64,000 bases of DNA from Desulfoluna sp942491485 (GTDB taxonomy: Bacteria; Desulfobacterota; Desulfobacteria; Desulfobacterales; Desulfolunaceae): contig CALOAX010000001.1 in NCBI GenBank assembly GCA_942491485.1, forward strand, positions 62,001 to 126,000, written 5' to 3'. The notes under the pieces are model-generated. The model was not told where the DNA came from. It searched no databases and saw only the letters and a program-made list of their open reading frames with translations. The position numbers and the translations under genes are program-made. Of this stretch, positions 34,661 to 43,627 are shown piece after piece. Position 1 is the first letter of the stretch; every line of letters starts with the position of its first letter.

Positions 34661-34799
34661 GCCTCCGGCGGCCAGGGGATGATCCCCTGGACCCCATAAA
34701 ATAAAAGCCCAACCTTATTTCATAAGGTTGGGCTTTTGTTTTAAAGACCTGTTTGTTGAACTTTGCAAAAGTTCAGCCCCTGGCAGGGCCGCCGGAGGC
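34661..34799 (+). repeat. Palindromic element with perfect 12-bp ends and an internal terminator
   Basis: GCCTCCGGCGGC (34661-34672) and GCCGCCGGAGGC (34788-34799) are exact inverted ends. Inside are CCAGGGG-atga-TCCCCTGG and a 15-bp perfect terminator stem (aaaagcccaacctta, loop tttca, taaggttgggctttt at 34703-34737). It immediately follows the integrase fragment. Confidence 0.8.
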
Positions 34800-34867
34800 A
34801 CACGCTCATTTTTGAACTGTAACGAAAATAGGCCATATTTTGGCCTTTTTTGGTGGGTTTTGAACAC

Positions 34868-34903
34868 AAAAAGGTTTCATGCATAAATGCATGAAACCTT
34901 TTT
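34868..34903. terminator. Bidirectional intrinsic terminator beside attachment site 2
   Basis: A perfect 16-bp stem (aaaaaggtttcatgca / tgcatgaaaccttttt) has a taaa loop, with A run before and T run after. Confidence 0.88.
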
Positions 34904-34933
34904 TAAGATCCTGAAATCATATGTTTAAATTTA

Positions 34934-34989
34934 TGGTACCCGGAACGAGAATCGAACTCGTACAGACTTGCGTCCGAGGGATTTTAAGT
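34934..34989 (-). other. tRNA-Leu(TAA) 3'-half fragment, putative attachment site 2
   Basis: 56 bp matching 28585-28640 with two differences, same orientation. The minus strand reads GGACTTAAAATCCCTCGG, variable arm, CGAGTTCGATTCTCG and TTCCGGGTACCA. The 5' half is again missing. It divides the decayed element on the left from the prophage on the right. Confidence 0.85.
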
Positions 34990-35026
34990 CCGATAATGGG
35001 GTTAATAATTTCAGGTTGTTATGGTT

Positions 35027-35048
35027 AATCGTAATGGAATCGTAATGG
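35027..35048 (+). repeat. Tandem 11-bp direct repeat next to attachment site 2
   Basis: AATCGTAATGG twice in succession, 38 bp from the attachment site. Its position suits integrase or excisionase arm binding, which is inference. The rest of 34990-35134 is featureless. Confidence 0.5.
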
Positions 35049-35134
35049 AATGGGGATATTTAATGAGTTTGAGAAGGGATATTGTTTTGATACCATCAGA
35101 GTTTATAATGTAAACCTTTTTGAAATGAGAAACC

Positions 35135-36403
35135 ATGCCGCGTTTTGCCCTTGTTGATTGTAACAATTTTTATGTCTCCTGCGAGCGGGTGTTTAACCCC
35201 TCTCTTAATGGCCGCCCTGTCATTGTGCTGTCTAATAACGACGGGTGCGCGGTGGCGCGGTCCAATGAGGCCAAGGCGCTGGGGATCGGTATGGGGGATC
35301 CGGTGTTTAAGTTGGAGGAGCTGATTCGGCGGCATGAGGTGGCCGTCTATTCTTCCAACTACGCCCTATACGGGGACATGTCCCGGCGGGTGACGATCAC
35401 CCTGGGGCAGATGGTGCCTGACCTCGAGGTCTATTCTATTGATGAGTCGTTTCTCGATCTGTCTGCTTTCCGAGAGGCGGACGTGCCTGAGTTGTGCCGG
35501 CAGATCGTCAAGACGGTAAAGCGAAACACGGGGATCCCCGTTTCCGTGGGCGTGGGATCCACCAAGACACTTGCGAAGATCGCGACAGGGCTTGCGAAGA
35601 AGCATCCGAGTTTGGGTTGGTTCTGCGATATCTGTGATCCGGAATGGCATGAGCGGGCCTTGGCCGCCACGGAGGTGGGAAAGATCTGGGGTGTGGGAAG
35701 GCGTTACGAAAAGTTCCTGAAGGTGCGGGGCATCAACACGGCCCTGGACCTTGTCCGAGCGGACCGGGGCATGATCCAGAAGCGCATGGGCATCAACGGC
35801 ACCCGGATCCTCGATGAGCTGGCCGGCATCAGCTGCTATCCCCTGGAAGCCAATCCGCCTGTGAAGAAGGGCATCGGGGTTTCCCGGACTTTTTCCAGAG
35901 GTATCGATGACCTTCCAGGGCTTCATGAGGCGCTGTCCTCCTACGCCGAGCGAGCCGCTGAAAAGCTCCGGAAGGATGGTCTCCGGGCCGGGGTGATGGA
36001 AGTCTTCGGGATGAGCGATCGGTTCCACAAATCAGATTTCTATTACAACAAAGCCACCTTCAGGTTTCCTGTCTCCACCTCGGACAGCTCGGAGGTCATC
36101 AAGGGAGCCCTGGCCGCTTTCGATGAGATTCACCGAGAAAACGTCCCCTTCAAAAAGCTGGGCCTCCATATGCGGGAATTAACCCTGGAGGCCCCGGAAC
36201 AAACGCTTCTTTTTGATACGGTAGATCGCGGTCAATCCACCGCCCTCATGAAAGCCATGGATGCTGTCAACAGCGCCATGGGCAGGCGGACCCTTGGTTA
36301 CGCCTCTTCCGGGCTTTCCTCCCCCAAAGAATGGCGCACCAAGTTCAACCGCAAATCACCTGCCTATACCACGCAGTGGGAGGAGTTGCTGGTAGTGTCT
36401 TGA
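35135..36403 (+). CDS. umuC: Y-family DNA polymerase UmuC (Pol V catalytic subunit)
   Basis: 422 residues, the usual UmuC length. Motifs in order: FALVDCNNFYVSCERVFNP (first metal Asp, steric gate region), VIVLSNNDGCAVARSNEAKA, YSIDESFLDLSAF (catalytic SxDE), PVSVGVGSTKTLAKIA, and a C-terminal little-finger domain. It performs error-prone translesion synthesis with UmuD'2. No umuD is found beside it, so it would have to use a host UmuD. No recognisable LexA site was found upstream. It sits between the attachment site and the tail fibre gene on the opposite strand, a usual place for prophage cargo. Confidence 0.93.
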   Translation: MPRFALVDCNNFYVSCERVFNPSLNGRPVIVLSNNDGCAVARSNEAKALGIGMGDPVFKLEELIRRHEVAVYSSNYALYGDMSRRVTITLGQMVPDLEVYSIDESFLDLSAFREADVPELCRQIVKTVKRNTGIPVSVGVGSTKTLAKIATGLAKKHPSLGWFCDICDPEWHERALAATEVGKIWGVGRRYEKFLKVRGINTALDLVRADRGMIQKRMGINGTRILDELAGISCYPLEANPPVKKGIGVSRTFSRGIDDLPGLHEALSSYAERAAEKLRKDGLRAGVMEVFGMSDRFHKSDFYYNKATFRFPVSTSDSSEVIKGALAAFDEIHRENVPFKKLGLHMRELTLEAPEQTLLFDTVDRGQSTALMKAMDAVNSAMGRRTLGYASSGLSSPKEWRTKFNRKSPAYTTQWEELLVVS

Positions 36404-36436
36404 TACAATACTATCTGCATCTATAGGGGGTTTTCA

Positions 36437-39400
36437 TCAATGCAGCACCTTGATCGCAACCAAGTTCAACCAGTCGGTGACGGTAATTTTTAAGGTATGG
36501 TCGCCCCGTTCAAGTCCGAATGTTGTTGCCACATGAGATTCGGTTGTATCGGCCTCGCTGATCGTGTCAACCCAGTTATTGTGGATGAAGAACTCATACT
36601 CATCCCCGACAATAAAGTTTGAATTTGTAGCGACGCCCCAATCATCAACGTCTGCCGTTGAAAGAAGAAAGTTTTCCTCTGTGTTGTAGGTGAGGGGGAA
36701 ATGCAGATTACCAGCGGTAACTGCGGTCTGCCCCACAACGAAGGTGGACAATACAGTACCACTTGGGTCTTTTAAATCGCACGTAACCATCTGTGAATCT
36801 CCGTCCAATTGGACATTGGTGACCACAATGGTGTACTGCCCTGATATCAACTCACCATTGGCAAGTACGTTACCCGTTACCACGCACTTTTTAAATGGGC
36901 GCTTCATCCGCCATGAATCCCAGTTGGACGCGTAGGTAGTGGAAACAATTTCGCTCGCGTATTGAAGAGGCTTACCACGGTATGCTAAGGCAGATGGGGC
37001 TTTATAACCGCCACCATCATCAATAAAGAGAGACGCATACCCTCCCTGGTGATACAACTCGAACCCGATTGCGTCTGCAAGGGACACGGTGATGATAGCC
37101 GCGTTGGTTTCGGATCTCAGCCACCTGCGAAAGAAAACATACCATTGCGCCTCGTCGGCCAGTGCAATATTGCGAGGGTAGCCCTCTTCCATCATCGTGG
37201 AGATAAAATAATCCAGCGTTTCTTTGCCTTCCAGGGGGTATGGCGTGTGCAGGTTCTCTTGATTGTCACTGGTTCCAAAATGCAACTTTATCTCTGGCAA
37301 AAATACGGAGTTGTAGGCATCAGTGGAAAGATGAGGCCCTGACATACCAAGGGAGGCTACTGTGGCCCCGTTGTCGATGGCAATTTTAAGCGCCTGGTTG
37401 AAGTCGATCAACTCGCAGTTATACACCCGCGCGATATCTCGATACCAGTTGAACAGCTGGTAATTGGTGTTATCCGTCAGGGGCGTGCCGTCGATGTATG
37501 CCTGGGCGGTTGTGTCTGACATAGACCATGTGTAGATACCTATATCGGCCGTAGTCCGATCGCGAACAAGCTTGATAACGTGTTCTACCATATGCAAATA
37601 GGCATCTTCGGGGCCACTGCTCTCAAATTCCCCGAACAGGACAAGATCGGGATTCCCATGCACCAGCACATCGTCCACAAACGGCAGCATAGGCGCAATG
37701 GAGTAGCCGCCGTACCAGTGGATTTCAAAATTTTCCAACGGGATGTTGAAATTACCACAGAGCCATGATTTAAACCCTTCTGCCCAAGCCCCTCCTGTGA
37801 TGCTATCCCCTATCATTACGATTTTAGGCGGTCTTGATATATTGCGCCCTGACCGATGGTCGCGAGCCTTCTTGAGAAACCGCTGGACTTTGCTGCCGTA
37901 GACGCGAGGCAACATCACACCTGCCACTTCTACGGGGACAGCAGTAGCGACCCGAGAATCGACAAGTGTCTCAACACTGGCAGCTAACGCTGCATCAACG
38001 GCTGCGGTAATGTCAGATATGATTTTAGCATCAGTATAGGCCTTGGCTTTACTGAGGGTCGTACCTGGGGACAGCTTGTTGATGACCTCATACGGATGCA
38101 CAGGTAGGGTCCCTTTACAAACAACAACATTGCCAATTTGCAGAGTACCTGCGCCCCCCACTAAACCGGATTCAAATTGCCCTCCCTTAAACCGGACCAT
38201 AACAGCACCGTTAAATAGCCCATATTCAGACCACCGCAATTGGATATGAGCATAATTGCCATCAACAGCACTGATCAGACATGTCACGTTTTGATTATCA
38301 GGGTGGGGTGTGATCGTGTGTGAGCCGAGGTCTGCGACTTCAAATTCACGCCAGCCTGCTCCATCATAGATCCCGACATTTTCACCACCAAGATCATTGA
38401 ATTGCTTCATATTAAGCCAAAAGGCTACTTTAAGATCAGAGAGTCCAGAAGCAATGTTGCTGCTTATATCAAATTTTTTCTCGTGTTGGTCATCATTCCA
38501 CGAGTATTCTAACCACTGAGGCAAGAGGTCTGAGCTTACAGGGGCGTCAGCTGGCGGTGATACTACTGCCGCCCCCTTGCTTCCAGTCGGATTCGTGAAG
38601 TACGTGCTAAATATATTATCTGGGTAGCCGTCTTCACCGGCTTGTAATAGAGCGTTAATTTTCTCAGTGTGAGACCACGCCATTTGTTTCGCAAGCATGT
38701 CAATCTGAGGGGCAACGGAAGTAATTCCCGTTGCTATCCGTCGGTCAATCTCTCTGTACAGGTTCGGTTCAAAGCCAACCAAAGGCCCCATCTTTTCGGT
38801 CTTAAACGTAAACCCCGTCATATGGAGGTCAATTGCTGAGTCAGCTTCGCCATACAGGCCGAAGACCAACTGCGTTGCGTCCGTTTTTATGGAGAAGCTC
38901 GCAGAAAGCCAAACGAACTCACCAACCCGTAGCCCCTCGGTTACATTCTTAATCTCATACTCGGGAGTACCAATACCACTATGGACATAAAACCCAAGTC
39001 TCGATGGTAATTCAGAAACCGATAAGAATGCACCAATGTGAATCGTGTCTGCATCTGTGATAGGTCCAAATGGTGTAGCAAGGTTTAGGTATGAGTCAGC
39101 TGTCACCAAAACACCGTTACTGGGAGCCAATTGCGCATGTAAAGCCTTCATGCCAATGGGAGTGGTAACGTCAACGATTCCTTGTATGGACATGCCATTT
39201 ATACGAGTCCATACAGATGTAGAATCATTTTCAAATTGAGCATCATCGAGAAGGTTGCCGGTATATTGCGAAAGACTCTGGAATAGATTACGCACCGACT
39301 CAATCCTGTCCACGCTACTCGCCAACCATGCCCCCGTTCCGCTGGTTCCCTGCTTAATGTACAGACGATTGTTATCAGCCACAGGGTCTGCCATCACTTC

Positions 39401-39607
39401 GGCCATCACGCGATCGGCAGGAACAAGATCGGCATCCATAGCCGCTTTGGTAGCGTAATACTCACGATCTTTCGTCAATTCTGAGATTGCCTGCAGAATT
39501 GTGGGGGAGAGTCCTGCCGGTGTTGAGACGGTGCCATAGGAACCCACCAATTTTTCGGCAATGGCAAGGGAGGATTCAAGTTGTTTTATAGCGTCGTAGA
39601 TACCCAT
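36437..39607 (-). CDS. Tail fibre / receptor-binding protein with SGNH hydrolase domain
   Basis: 1056 residues, the last tail gene. The N-terminal 320 residues are low-similarity fibre sequence with a possible coiled stretch. Residues about 590-760 form an SGNH/GDSL hydrolase domain: KIVMIGDSITGGAW (catalytic Ser block I), a LVLFGEFESSG segment replacing the usual GxND, and DAYNSVFLPEIK near the usual DxxH position. The C-terminal part is beta-rich. The domain may deacetylate or cleave host surface polysaccharide during adsorption. Block III is atypical, so activity is uncertain. It is convergent with umuC (33-bp gap). Confidence 0.82.
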   Translation of the reverse strand: MGIYDAIKQLESSLAIAEKLVGSYGTVSTPAGLSPTILQAISELTKDREYYATKAAMDADLVPADRVMAEVMADPVADNNRLYIKQGTSGTGAWLASSVDRIESVRNLFQSLSQYTGNLLDDAQFENDSTSVWTRINGMSIQGIVDVTTPIGMKALHAQLAPSNGVLVTADSYLNLATPFGPITDADTIHIGAFLSVSELPSRLGFYVHSGIGTPEYEIKNVTEGLRVGEFVWLSASFSIKTDATQLVFGLYGEADSAIDLHMTGFTFKTEKMGPLVGFEPNLYREIDRRIATGITSVAPQIDMLAKQMAWSHTEKINALLQAGEDGYPDNIFSTYFTNPTGSKGAAVVSPPADAPVSSDLLPQWLEYSWNDDQHEKKFDISSNIASGLSDLKVAFWLNMKQFNDLGGENVGIYDGAGWREFEVADLGSHTITPHPDNQNVTCLISAVDGNYAHIQLRWSEYGLFNGAVMVRFKGGQFESGLVGGAGTLQIGNVVVCKGTLPVHPYEVINKLSPGTTLSKAKAYTDAKIISDITAAVDAALAASVETLVDSRVATAVPVEVAGVMLPRVYGSKVQRFLKKARDHRSGRNISRPPKIVMIGDSITGGAWAEGFKSWLCGNFNIPLENFEIHWYGGYSIAPMLPFVDDVLVHGNPDLVLFGEFESSGPEDAYLHMVEHVIKLVRDRTTADIGIYTWSMSDTTAQAYIDGTPLTDNTNYQLFNWYRDIARVYNCELIDFNQALKIAIDNGATVASLGMSGPHLSTDAYNSVFLPEIKLHFGTSDNQENLHTPYPLEGKETLDYFISTMMEEGYPRNIALADEAQWYVFFRRWLRSETNAAIITVSLADAIGFELYHQGGYASLFIDDGGGYKAPSALAYRGKPLQYASEIVSTTYASNWDSWRMKRPFKKCVVTGNVLANGELISGQYTIVVTNVQLDGDSQMVTCDLKDPSGTVLSTFVVGQTAVTAGNLHFPLTYNTEENFLLSTADVDDWGVATNSNFIVGDEYEFFIHNNWVDTISEADTTESHVATTFGLERGDHTLKITVTDWLNLVAIKVLH

Positions 39608-39628
39608 ATTGGCTTCCTTTTGTCGGTA

Positions 39629-40096
39629 TTAGTAAACCACGCTGAATGCCCGGGCAGCCTTACCCATGGCTTCGGCCCAGAGAGTCAGATTCTCATCGCC
39701 TAATAGTTCTCGCGTCATATCTTCTTCGCTCATCGTGTTGCGCTCTTCTACTTCCAGGAGGGCTGTTACTATCCACCGGTTGTAGGTTTTCATGCGGGGT
39801 TTTGGTGCGCCCACGATACGCACGGCGTGGACCGCTTCCCCGGCGCCGGTGACGAGGGTCAAATCAAACCAAGTGCCACTTGGGGCCGCGAACTTCCACC
39901 AGGACTCAAACAGGCGGAATTGTGCTGCGGTCCAGAGCCATGTTACGGGGAAGGTGGAGGGGACCGACCGGAACAGGGTGCGGACCTGCGCGGGTCCGGA
40001 CTCCACTTCGGTGCGGAGCTCGTTGGGTTTGTCGTCGTAACCGTAACCGGCAATTTGGGGGCTGCCGAGGGCTTCGGGCCAGGGTTCGTTCGCCAT
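39629..40096 (-). CDS. Phage tail-tip associated protein, unknown
   Basis: 155 residues, between the host-specificity protein and the tail fibre. Its opening (EALGSPQIAGYGYDDKPNEL) and FRLFESWWKFAAPSGTWFDL segment resemble small phage proteins often found after gpJ genes. It is predicted soluble and beta-rich with a helical C-terminus. Its start shares a base with the stop of the upstream gene (40096), showing coupled expression. No exact family was recognised. Confidence 0.72.
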   Translation of the reverse strand: MANEPWPEALGSPQIAGYGYDDKPNELRTEVESGPAQVRTLFRSVPSTFPVTWLWTAAQFRLFESWWKFAAPSGTWFDLTLVTGAGEAVHAVRIVGAPKPRMKTYNRWIVTALLEVEERNTMSEEDMTRELLGDENLTLWAEAMGKAARAFSVVY

Positions 40097-42720
40097 TACG
40101 CGGCCTCCTCTGCTGTGTGTACGCGTGAATCATCCAGAGAGACGACGAAGGCAATGTCGCCTTTGGTTCCTTTAGGGGTGGTGGAGACGACGAGGCACAG
40201 GGCCTCGAAGTCGTCGCCGGGTCCGTGTTGGAACGGGGTGCGGAGGCGATCGCCGCCGGTGTAGATCCAGGTGGGGGGATCTTCGGCCATAACCACCTCC
40301 ACGTCTTTGGCGCCGGGGGTGACGAGCCAGGGGCCGTCGGGGGTGCCGTTGCTTTGGGTCAGCTGGATGTAGTGGTCTTCACCTTCCGTCCAGACGGGGG
40401 GCTCGGAGAGGGTCAGGGTCCAGGTGTCTTTGTTAACGGCGAGCACCTCACCGGAGACACCCCAGCCGGGCAGGGGGTGGGAGACGGAGACAAGGTGGCC
40501 ACGGCGCAGTGGGCGTCCGGAGTAGTTGGCGGCGGTGAAAGACGCCAGGGTTCTGCGGTACATGTTGCACCCGGCTTCAAAGAGGCCCTCGCGTTTCGCC
40601 TGGGCGTAGTTGCCGACACCCCACATGGGGAAATCGGCGGGGGCCACGCCGTCGGCTTCGGGGAGGTTGCACTGGACTTCTTTGGCCTCTCCGGTTTCGC
40701 TGTCGGTGTATTTGACGAGGACGTCGTCGGGGGAGTCCTCCTCGTAGAGGATGTATTCAATGGAAAAAGAGCCCCGCACGATGTTGCGCACGTGAAAGGA
40801 TGCCTTTTTGATTGTCTGGGGCTGGTCCCGCATGAGGGTGACGATACCTCCGGGAACCTGGGGAATAGCGCGGCCGGTTCGGGCCATCATGGACAGTGCC
40901 TTCCAGTAAGTGCTGGCCGTGGTGAGAACCCCGTCGCAGGTATCTCCCCGACCTGCCCAGATGGCATCCAGGGAGCGCAGGGTGGCGATGTCCACACGGT
41001 CATCAGGAAGGCCGATGGAGTAATCTGAATTCCGGCTGAGGTCGGCGATGGCCCAGGCTATGCTCCGGGTGGCTGTGGGGGCGGACCATGCGGCGCCGTT
41101 GTGGATGGGTAGCTTGCGGGTGGACAGGACCGTGATGTCATTCAGAGCAGCATTGTTGAGGTACGTCCCCGCCTTGATGCGCATGGCAAGAACCGAGACC
41201 TTTGCGTAGGTCATTTTGGCGGGCAGGCGGCCTCGCATCCCAACCCATTGGCAGGTGTCAATCTCTTTAATATTGGCATTGGCGATGGGCCTGGACAGGC
41301 GGACTTCATAACACCCGGAAGGCACACTGAATTTATGTGTGGTGCGTAGCTCTGAAGTGCTCCGTTCGTCGAAGACGATCGTTCCCAGAGTGGCAAAGCC
41401 ACCTACAGGGGTTCCTGTGGAGCTCAAAGCCCGATACTCCACAAGGTACTCCACATGAAGATACCCATATGTGCCGTCATCACGCATGAGATACAGGCCA
41501 CCAGGATGCACCAAGTCAATGGCAATTTGGTTTACCGCCTGGGTGGGCTTACACACGGGGTAAGGGCCGACATAGATTCGGGCATTTTCAGTTTTTTCCG
41601 TTATGGTATATGTTTCTGCACCATACCCGGGCCCGCCTGCCGGCCATGATGTCTCGGCGAACACCGCTATTTCATACTGCATGTTTTCAGGGGTTATAAA
41701 ATCCCTGCGTTCCTGGAAGGTCATCTCGACAGAGCCGCCGCTCCACGCAACAATCACTTTTTCCCCAGGCATAAAATCTATATACGGGTAAATCTTCGGG
41801 GCCGGATGATATGCATACAGGATGCAATGATCGTTAATCGAAGGATCAGAGGTCCATCCCGATTCTCCAACGGGTGGGTATGATTCGTCAGCATACTGCC
41901 TCCCTGTATAGTACTTACGACCATACTTAGAGAGCTCGGCCCCGCCCACATGAGGAGAGGTATACATATTGTCATGAAAATTACTTAACGTGATGGCCCC
42001 GCCGGGGGGGACCAACTGCCATTCGATGTCCTCAAGTGCATCAATGTTTGATCCTGCGATCTCCACCCGATGCAATTCGTGTTCCCCCACCCCGAGGCAG
42101 AGCAAAACATTGGCGTATTGATCCCATGGCCTGGTAGGATCGCTGGTCGGTACATACTCCACCCAGTCATGGGACGCACGGGGAGGGCTCCAGGCATTTT
42201 TCCCGAAGGCCACAGGAATGGGTGAGTCAATGGCCGGGATGCGGCCGCCAGTGGAAATAGACTGGGCACCCAGAGACGATCCGGACATGGAGTTGTCGCG
42301 GGGCGTGGCGACGCTTGGGGGGAAGATGGCGTTAACGAGGTAAGAGCCACCCACCATGATGCCAGCCGTAAGCGCAGCGCCTCCCATCGTCCCGGCGATT
42401 CCTGCCGCCACTGGGGCATACATTCCTGTTGCGGCAAGGGCGATGGTGGCAACGAGCGCTGCCGGGTTGCTACCGCCTCCGCCTCCTCTCTGGGGGATGT
42501 GAACCAACCTTACAGACTCGCCGTCCTCGATCAATGCGTCCCAATCCGCTGCGCAAATGGGCACCGGCTCTGCATCATCAAAAATCCGCAGGGCCACAAC
42601 CGGCACCGGGAGTGAGATTCCCGCGGCGCCCAAGTAACCACGCAAAGAGCAGGGCTTAATTTCATCTCGACGGAACACCTCATCTACCAGAGGTGCCATG
42701 ACATGGGTTACCTCAATCAT
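40096..42720 (-). CDS. Host specificity / central tail-tip protein (gpJ/TipJ-like)
   Basis: 874 residues from ATG 42720 (GGAGGTCTGCTCA upstream; ATGA overlap with the NlpC gene). Near residue 75 there is a Gly-rich stretch followed by a hydrophobic region (AALVATIALAATGMYAPVAA, GGAALTAGIMVGGSYLVNAI), then STGGRIPAIDSPIPVAFGKN, typical of TipJ/gpI-gpJ fusions. An N-terminal part like gpI and a long beta-rich tail follow. It forms the tip of the non-contractile tail and contacts the host receptor. It is somewhat shorter than lambda gpJ. Confidence 0.85.
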   Translation of the reverse strand: MIEVTHVMAPLVDEVFRRDEIKPCSLRGYLGAAGISLPVPVVALRIFDDAEPVPICAADWDALIEDGESVRLVHIPQRGGGGGSNPAALVATIALAATGMYAPVAAGIAGTMGGAALTAGIMVGGSYLVNAIFPPSVATPRDNSMSGSSLGAQSISTGGRIPAIDSPIPVAFGKNAWSPPRASHDWVEYVPTSDPTRPWDQYANVLLCLGVGEHELHRVEIAGSNIDALEDIEWQLVPPGGAITLSNFHDNMYTSPHVGGAELSKYGRKYYTGRQYADESYPPVGESGWTSDPSINDHCILYAYHPAPKIYPYIDFMPGEKVIVAWSGGSVEMTFQERRDFITPENMQYEIAVFAETSWPAGGPGYGAETYTITEKTENARIYVGPYPVCKPTQAVNQIAIDLVHPGGLYLMRDDGTYGYLHVEYLVEYRALSSTGTPVGGFATLGTIVFDERSTSELRTTHKFSVPSGCYEVRLSRPIANANIKEIDTCQWVGMRGRLPAKMTYAKVSVLAMRIKAGTYLNNAALNDITVLSTRKLPIHNGAAWSAPTATRSIAWAIADLSRNSDYSIGLPDDRVDIATLRSLDAIWAGRGDTCDGVLTTASTYWKALSMMARTGRAIPQVPGGIVTLMRDQPQTIKKASFHVRNIVRGSFSIEYILYEEDSPDDVLVKYTDSETGEAKEVQCNLPEADGVAPADFPMWGVGNYAQAKREGLFEAGCNMYRRTLASFTAANYSGRPLRRGHLVSVSHPLPGWGVSGEVLAVNKDTWTLTLSEPPVWTEGEDHYIQLTQSNGTPDGPWLVTPGAKDVEVVMAEDPPTWIYTGGDRLRTPFQHGPGDDFEALCLVVSTTPKGTKGDIAFVVSLDDSRVHTAEEAA

Positions 42721-43127
42721 TGAGCAGACCTCCGGTAAAAGGTGATTCTTCGCCACCCCATGGACTGCAGGTCAAGAAGGCTGTCAAAGGAAACCCCATG
42801 GTCCTGTGAGCAGTGGAGGATCCCGCCCCCGTCGGCATCGAGCCAGACCCCGATGTGATCAGGAGTATCGGACTTTGCCATCTTGACGAGGCATCCGTCT
42901 TCAGGGGCTTCGATTTTGGCCCACAAGTTGTTTTCAGGGTTACGGCGGATGGCCTTGATAACAGAGAGAAGGCTTTTGCGGTTGATATCCTCAAAGATGG
43001 GCATGTCCACCCCATAGTGGCGGCGCTGGACTGTGCGGAACAGGCCGTAGCAATCGAAAGCCGTAGGACCCTCTGCGCTCTCTTCCCATGGTTTGCCGAT
43101 GTAGTCGTTTGCCCAGTGCATCATCAT
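42717..43127 (-). CDS. NlpC/P60-family tail assembly peptidase (lambda gpK-like)
   Basis: 136 residues. The NlpC/P60 catalytic Cys is in AFDCYGLFRTVQ and the His in TPDHIGVWLDADGG, followed by a third polar residue in ILHCSQDHG. It would cut peptidoglycan or process tail-tip proteins during infection and assembly. Four-base overlaps with both neighbouring genes mark a tightly coupled tail-tip operon. Confidence 0.9.
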   Translation of the reverse strand: MMMHWANDYIGKPWEESAEGPTAFDCYGLFRTVQRRHYGVDMPIFEDINRKSLLSVIKAIRRNPENNLWAKIEAPEDGCLVKMAKSDTPDHIGVWLDADGGGILHCSQDHGVSFDSLLDLQSMGWRRITFYRRSAQ

Positions 43128-43627
43128 CTCACCAATCCTGGGAATTCATCGGCGGTAAACCGCAGGTGCGGGCACCGCCGGTTGATAAAATCGAGGAAAC
43201 CGCAGGTACCTGTGACCCTGGATAAAGTTGCCTTCACCTTCCTTAATGAAAGGCCTGACAGGGTGGATTGCGGACCCTGGTCGAGGATATCCGAAAGGTA
43301 CTCACGAAGCGTCACAGTCACCGGCGCACGCACACCCGATGCCGCCTTCATCTCGTCTCCAATTTCTTTGGACACGTTGTCGATCCAGATATCAATACTC
43401 GGTAAATCCTTGCCCTGTTTGGGCCAATTGTGCCCAAAACTGCAGTTACGAAATGTGACATCGGCCCCTCCTGCCACCAATGGAGCAACGAGGTCCTGGT
43501 TGTCGTAAACGACCCTGGCTGGTTGGGACCATGCCGGGTGGTTAAGCTCCAGGGTCAAAAGAATGGCCTGGCCTGTAGGGCTGCTGGCAAAGCTCTCGTG
43601 GATAGCTTCGGTCAATTCATCGGTCAT
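43124..43627 (-). CDS. DUF1833-family minor tail protein
   Basis: 167 residues, starting MTDELTEAIHESFASSP, with VRAPVTVTLREYLSD in the middle and a Cys pair (GTCGFLDFINRRCPHL) near the C-terminus. Position between tape measure and NlpC matches gpM/gpL-type tip proteins. It overlaps both neighbours by four bases. The DUF assignment is from pattern and context. Confidence 0.72.
   Translation of the reverse strand: MTDELTEAIHESFASSPTGQAILLTLELNHPAWSQPARVVYDNQDLVAPLVAGGADVTFRNCSFGHNWPKQGKDLPSIDIWIDNVSKEIGDEMKAASGVRAPVTVTLREYLSDILDQGPQSTLSGLSLRKVKATLSRVTGTCGFLDFINRRCPHLRFTADEFPGLVR

Larger units (their letters stand above)
28585..34989. mobile_element. Decayed integrative element between two tRNA-Leu 3'-half copies
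   Basis: This 6.4-kb segment is bounded by direct copies of the tRNA-Leu 3' half. It contains a toxin-antitoxin pair, a P2-type portal remnant, an IS1634 element, broken phage genes, an RDD protein and an integrase C-terminal fragment beside the right copy. The nature of the parent element (P2-like prophage) is inferred from the portal remnant. Confidence 0.7.

Noticed and set aside
35049..35134. LexA box before umuC
   Set aside because: No convincing palindrome of a known LexA type could be recognised.
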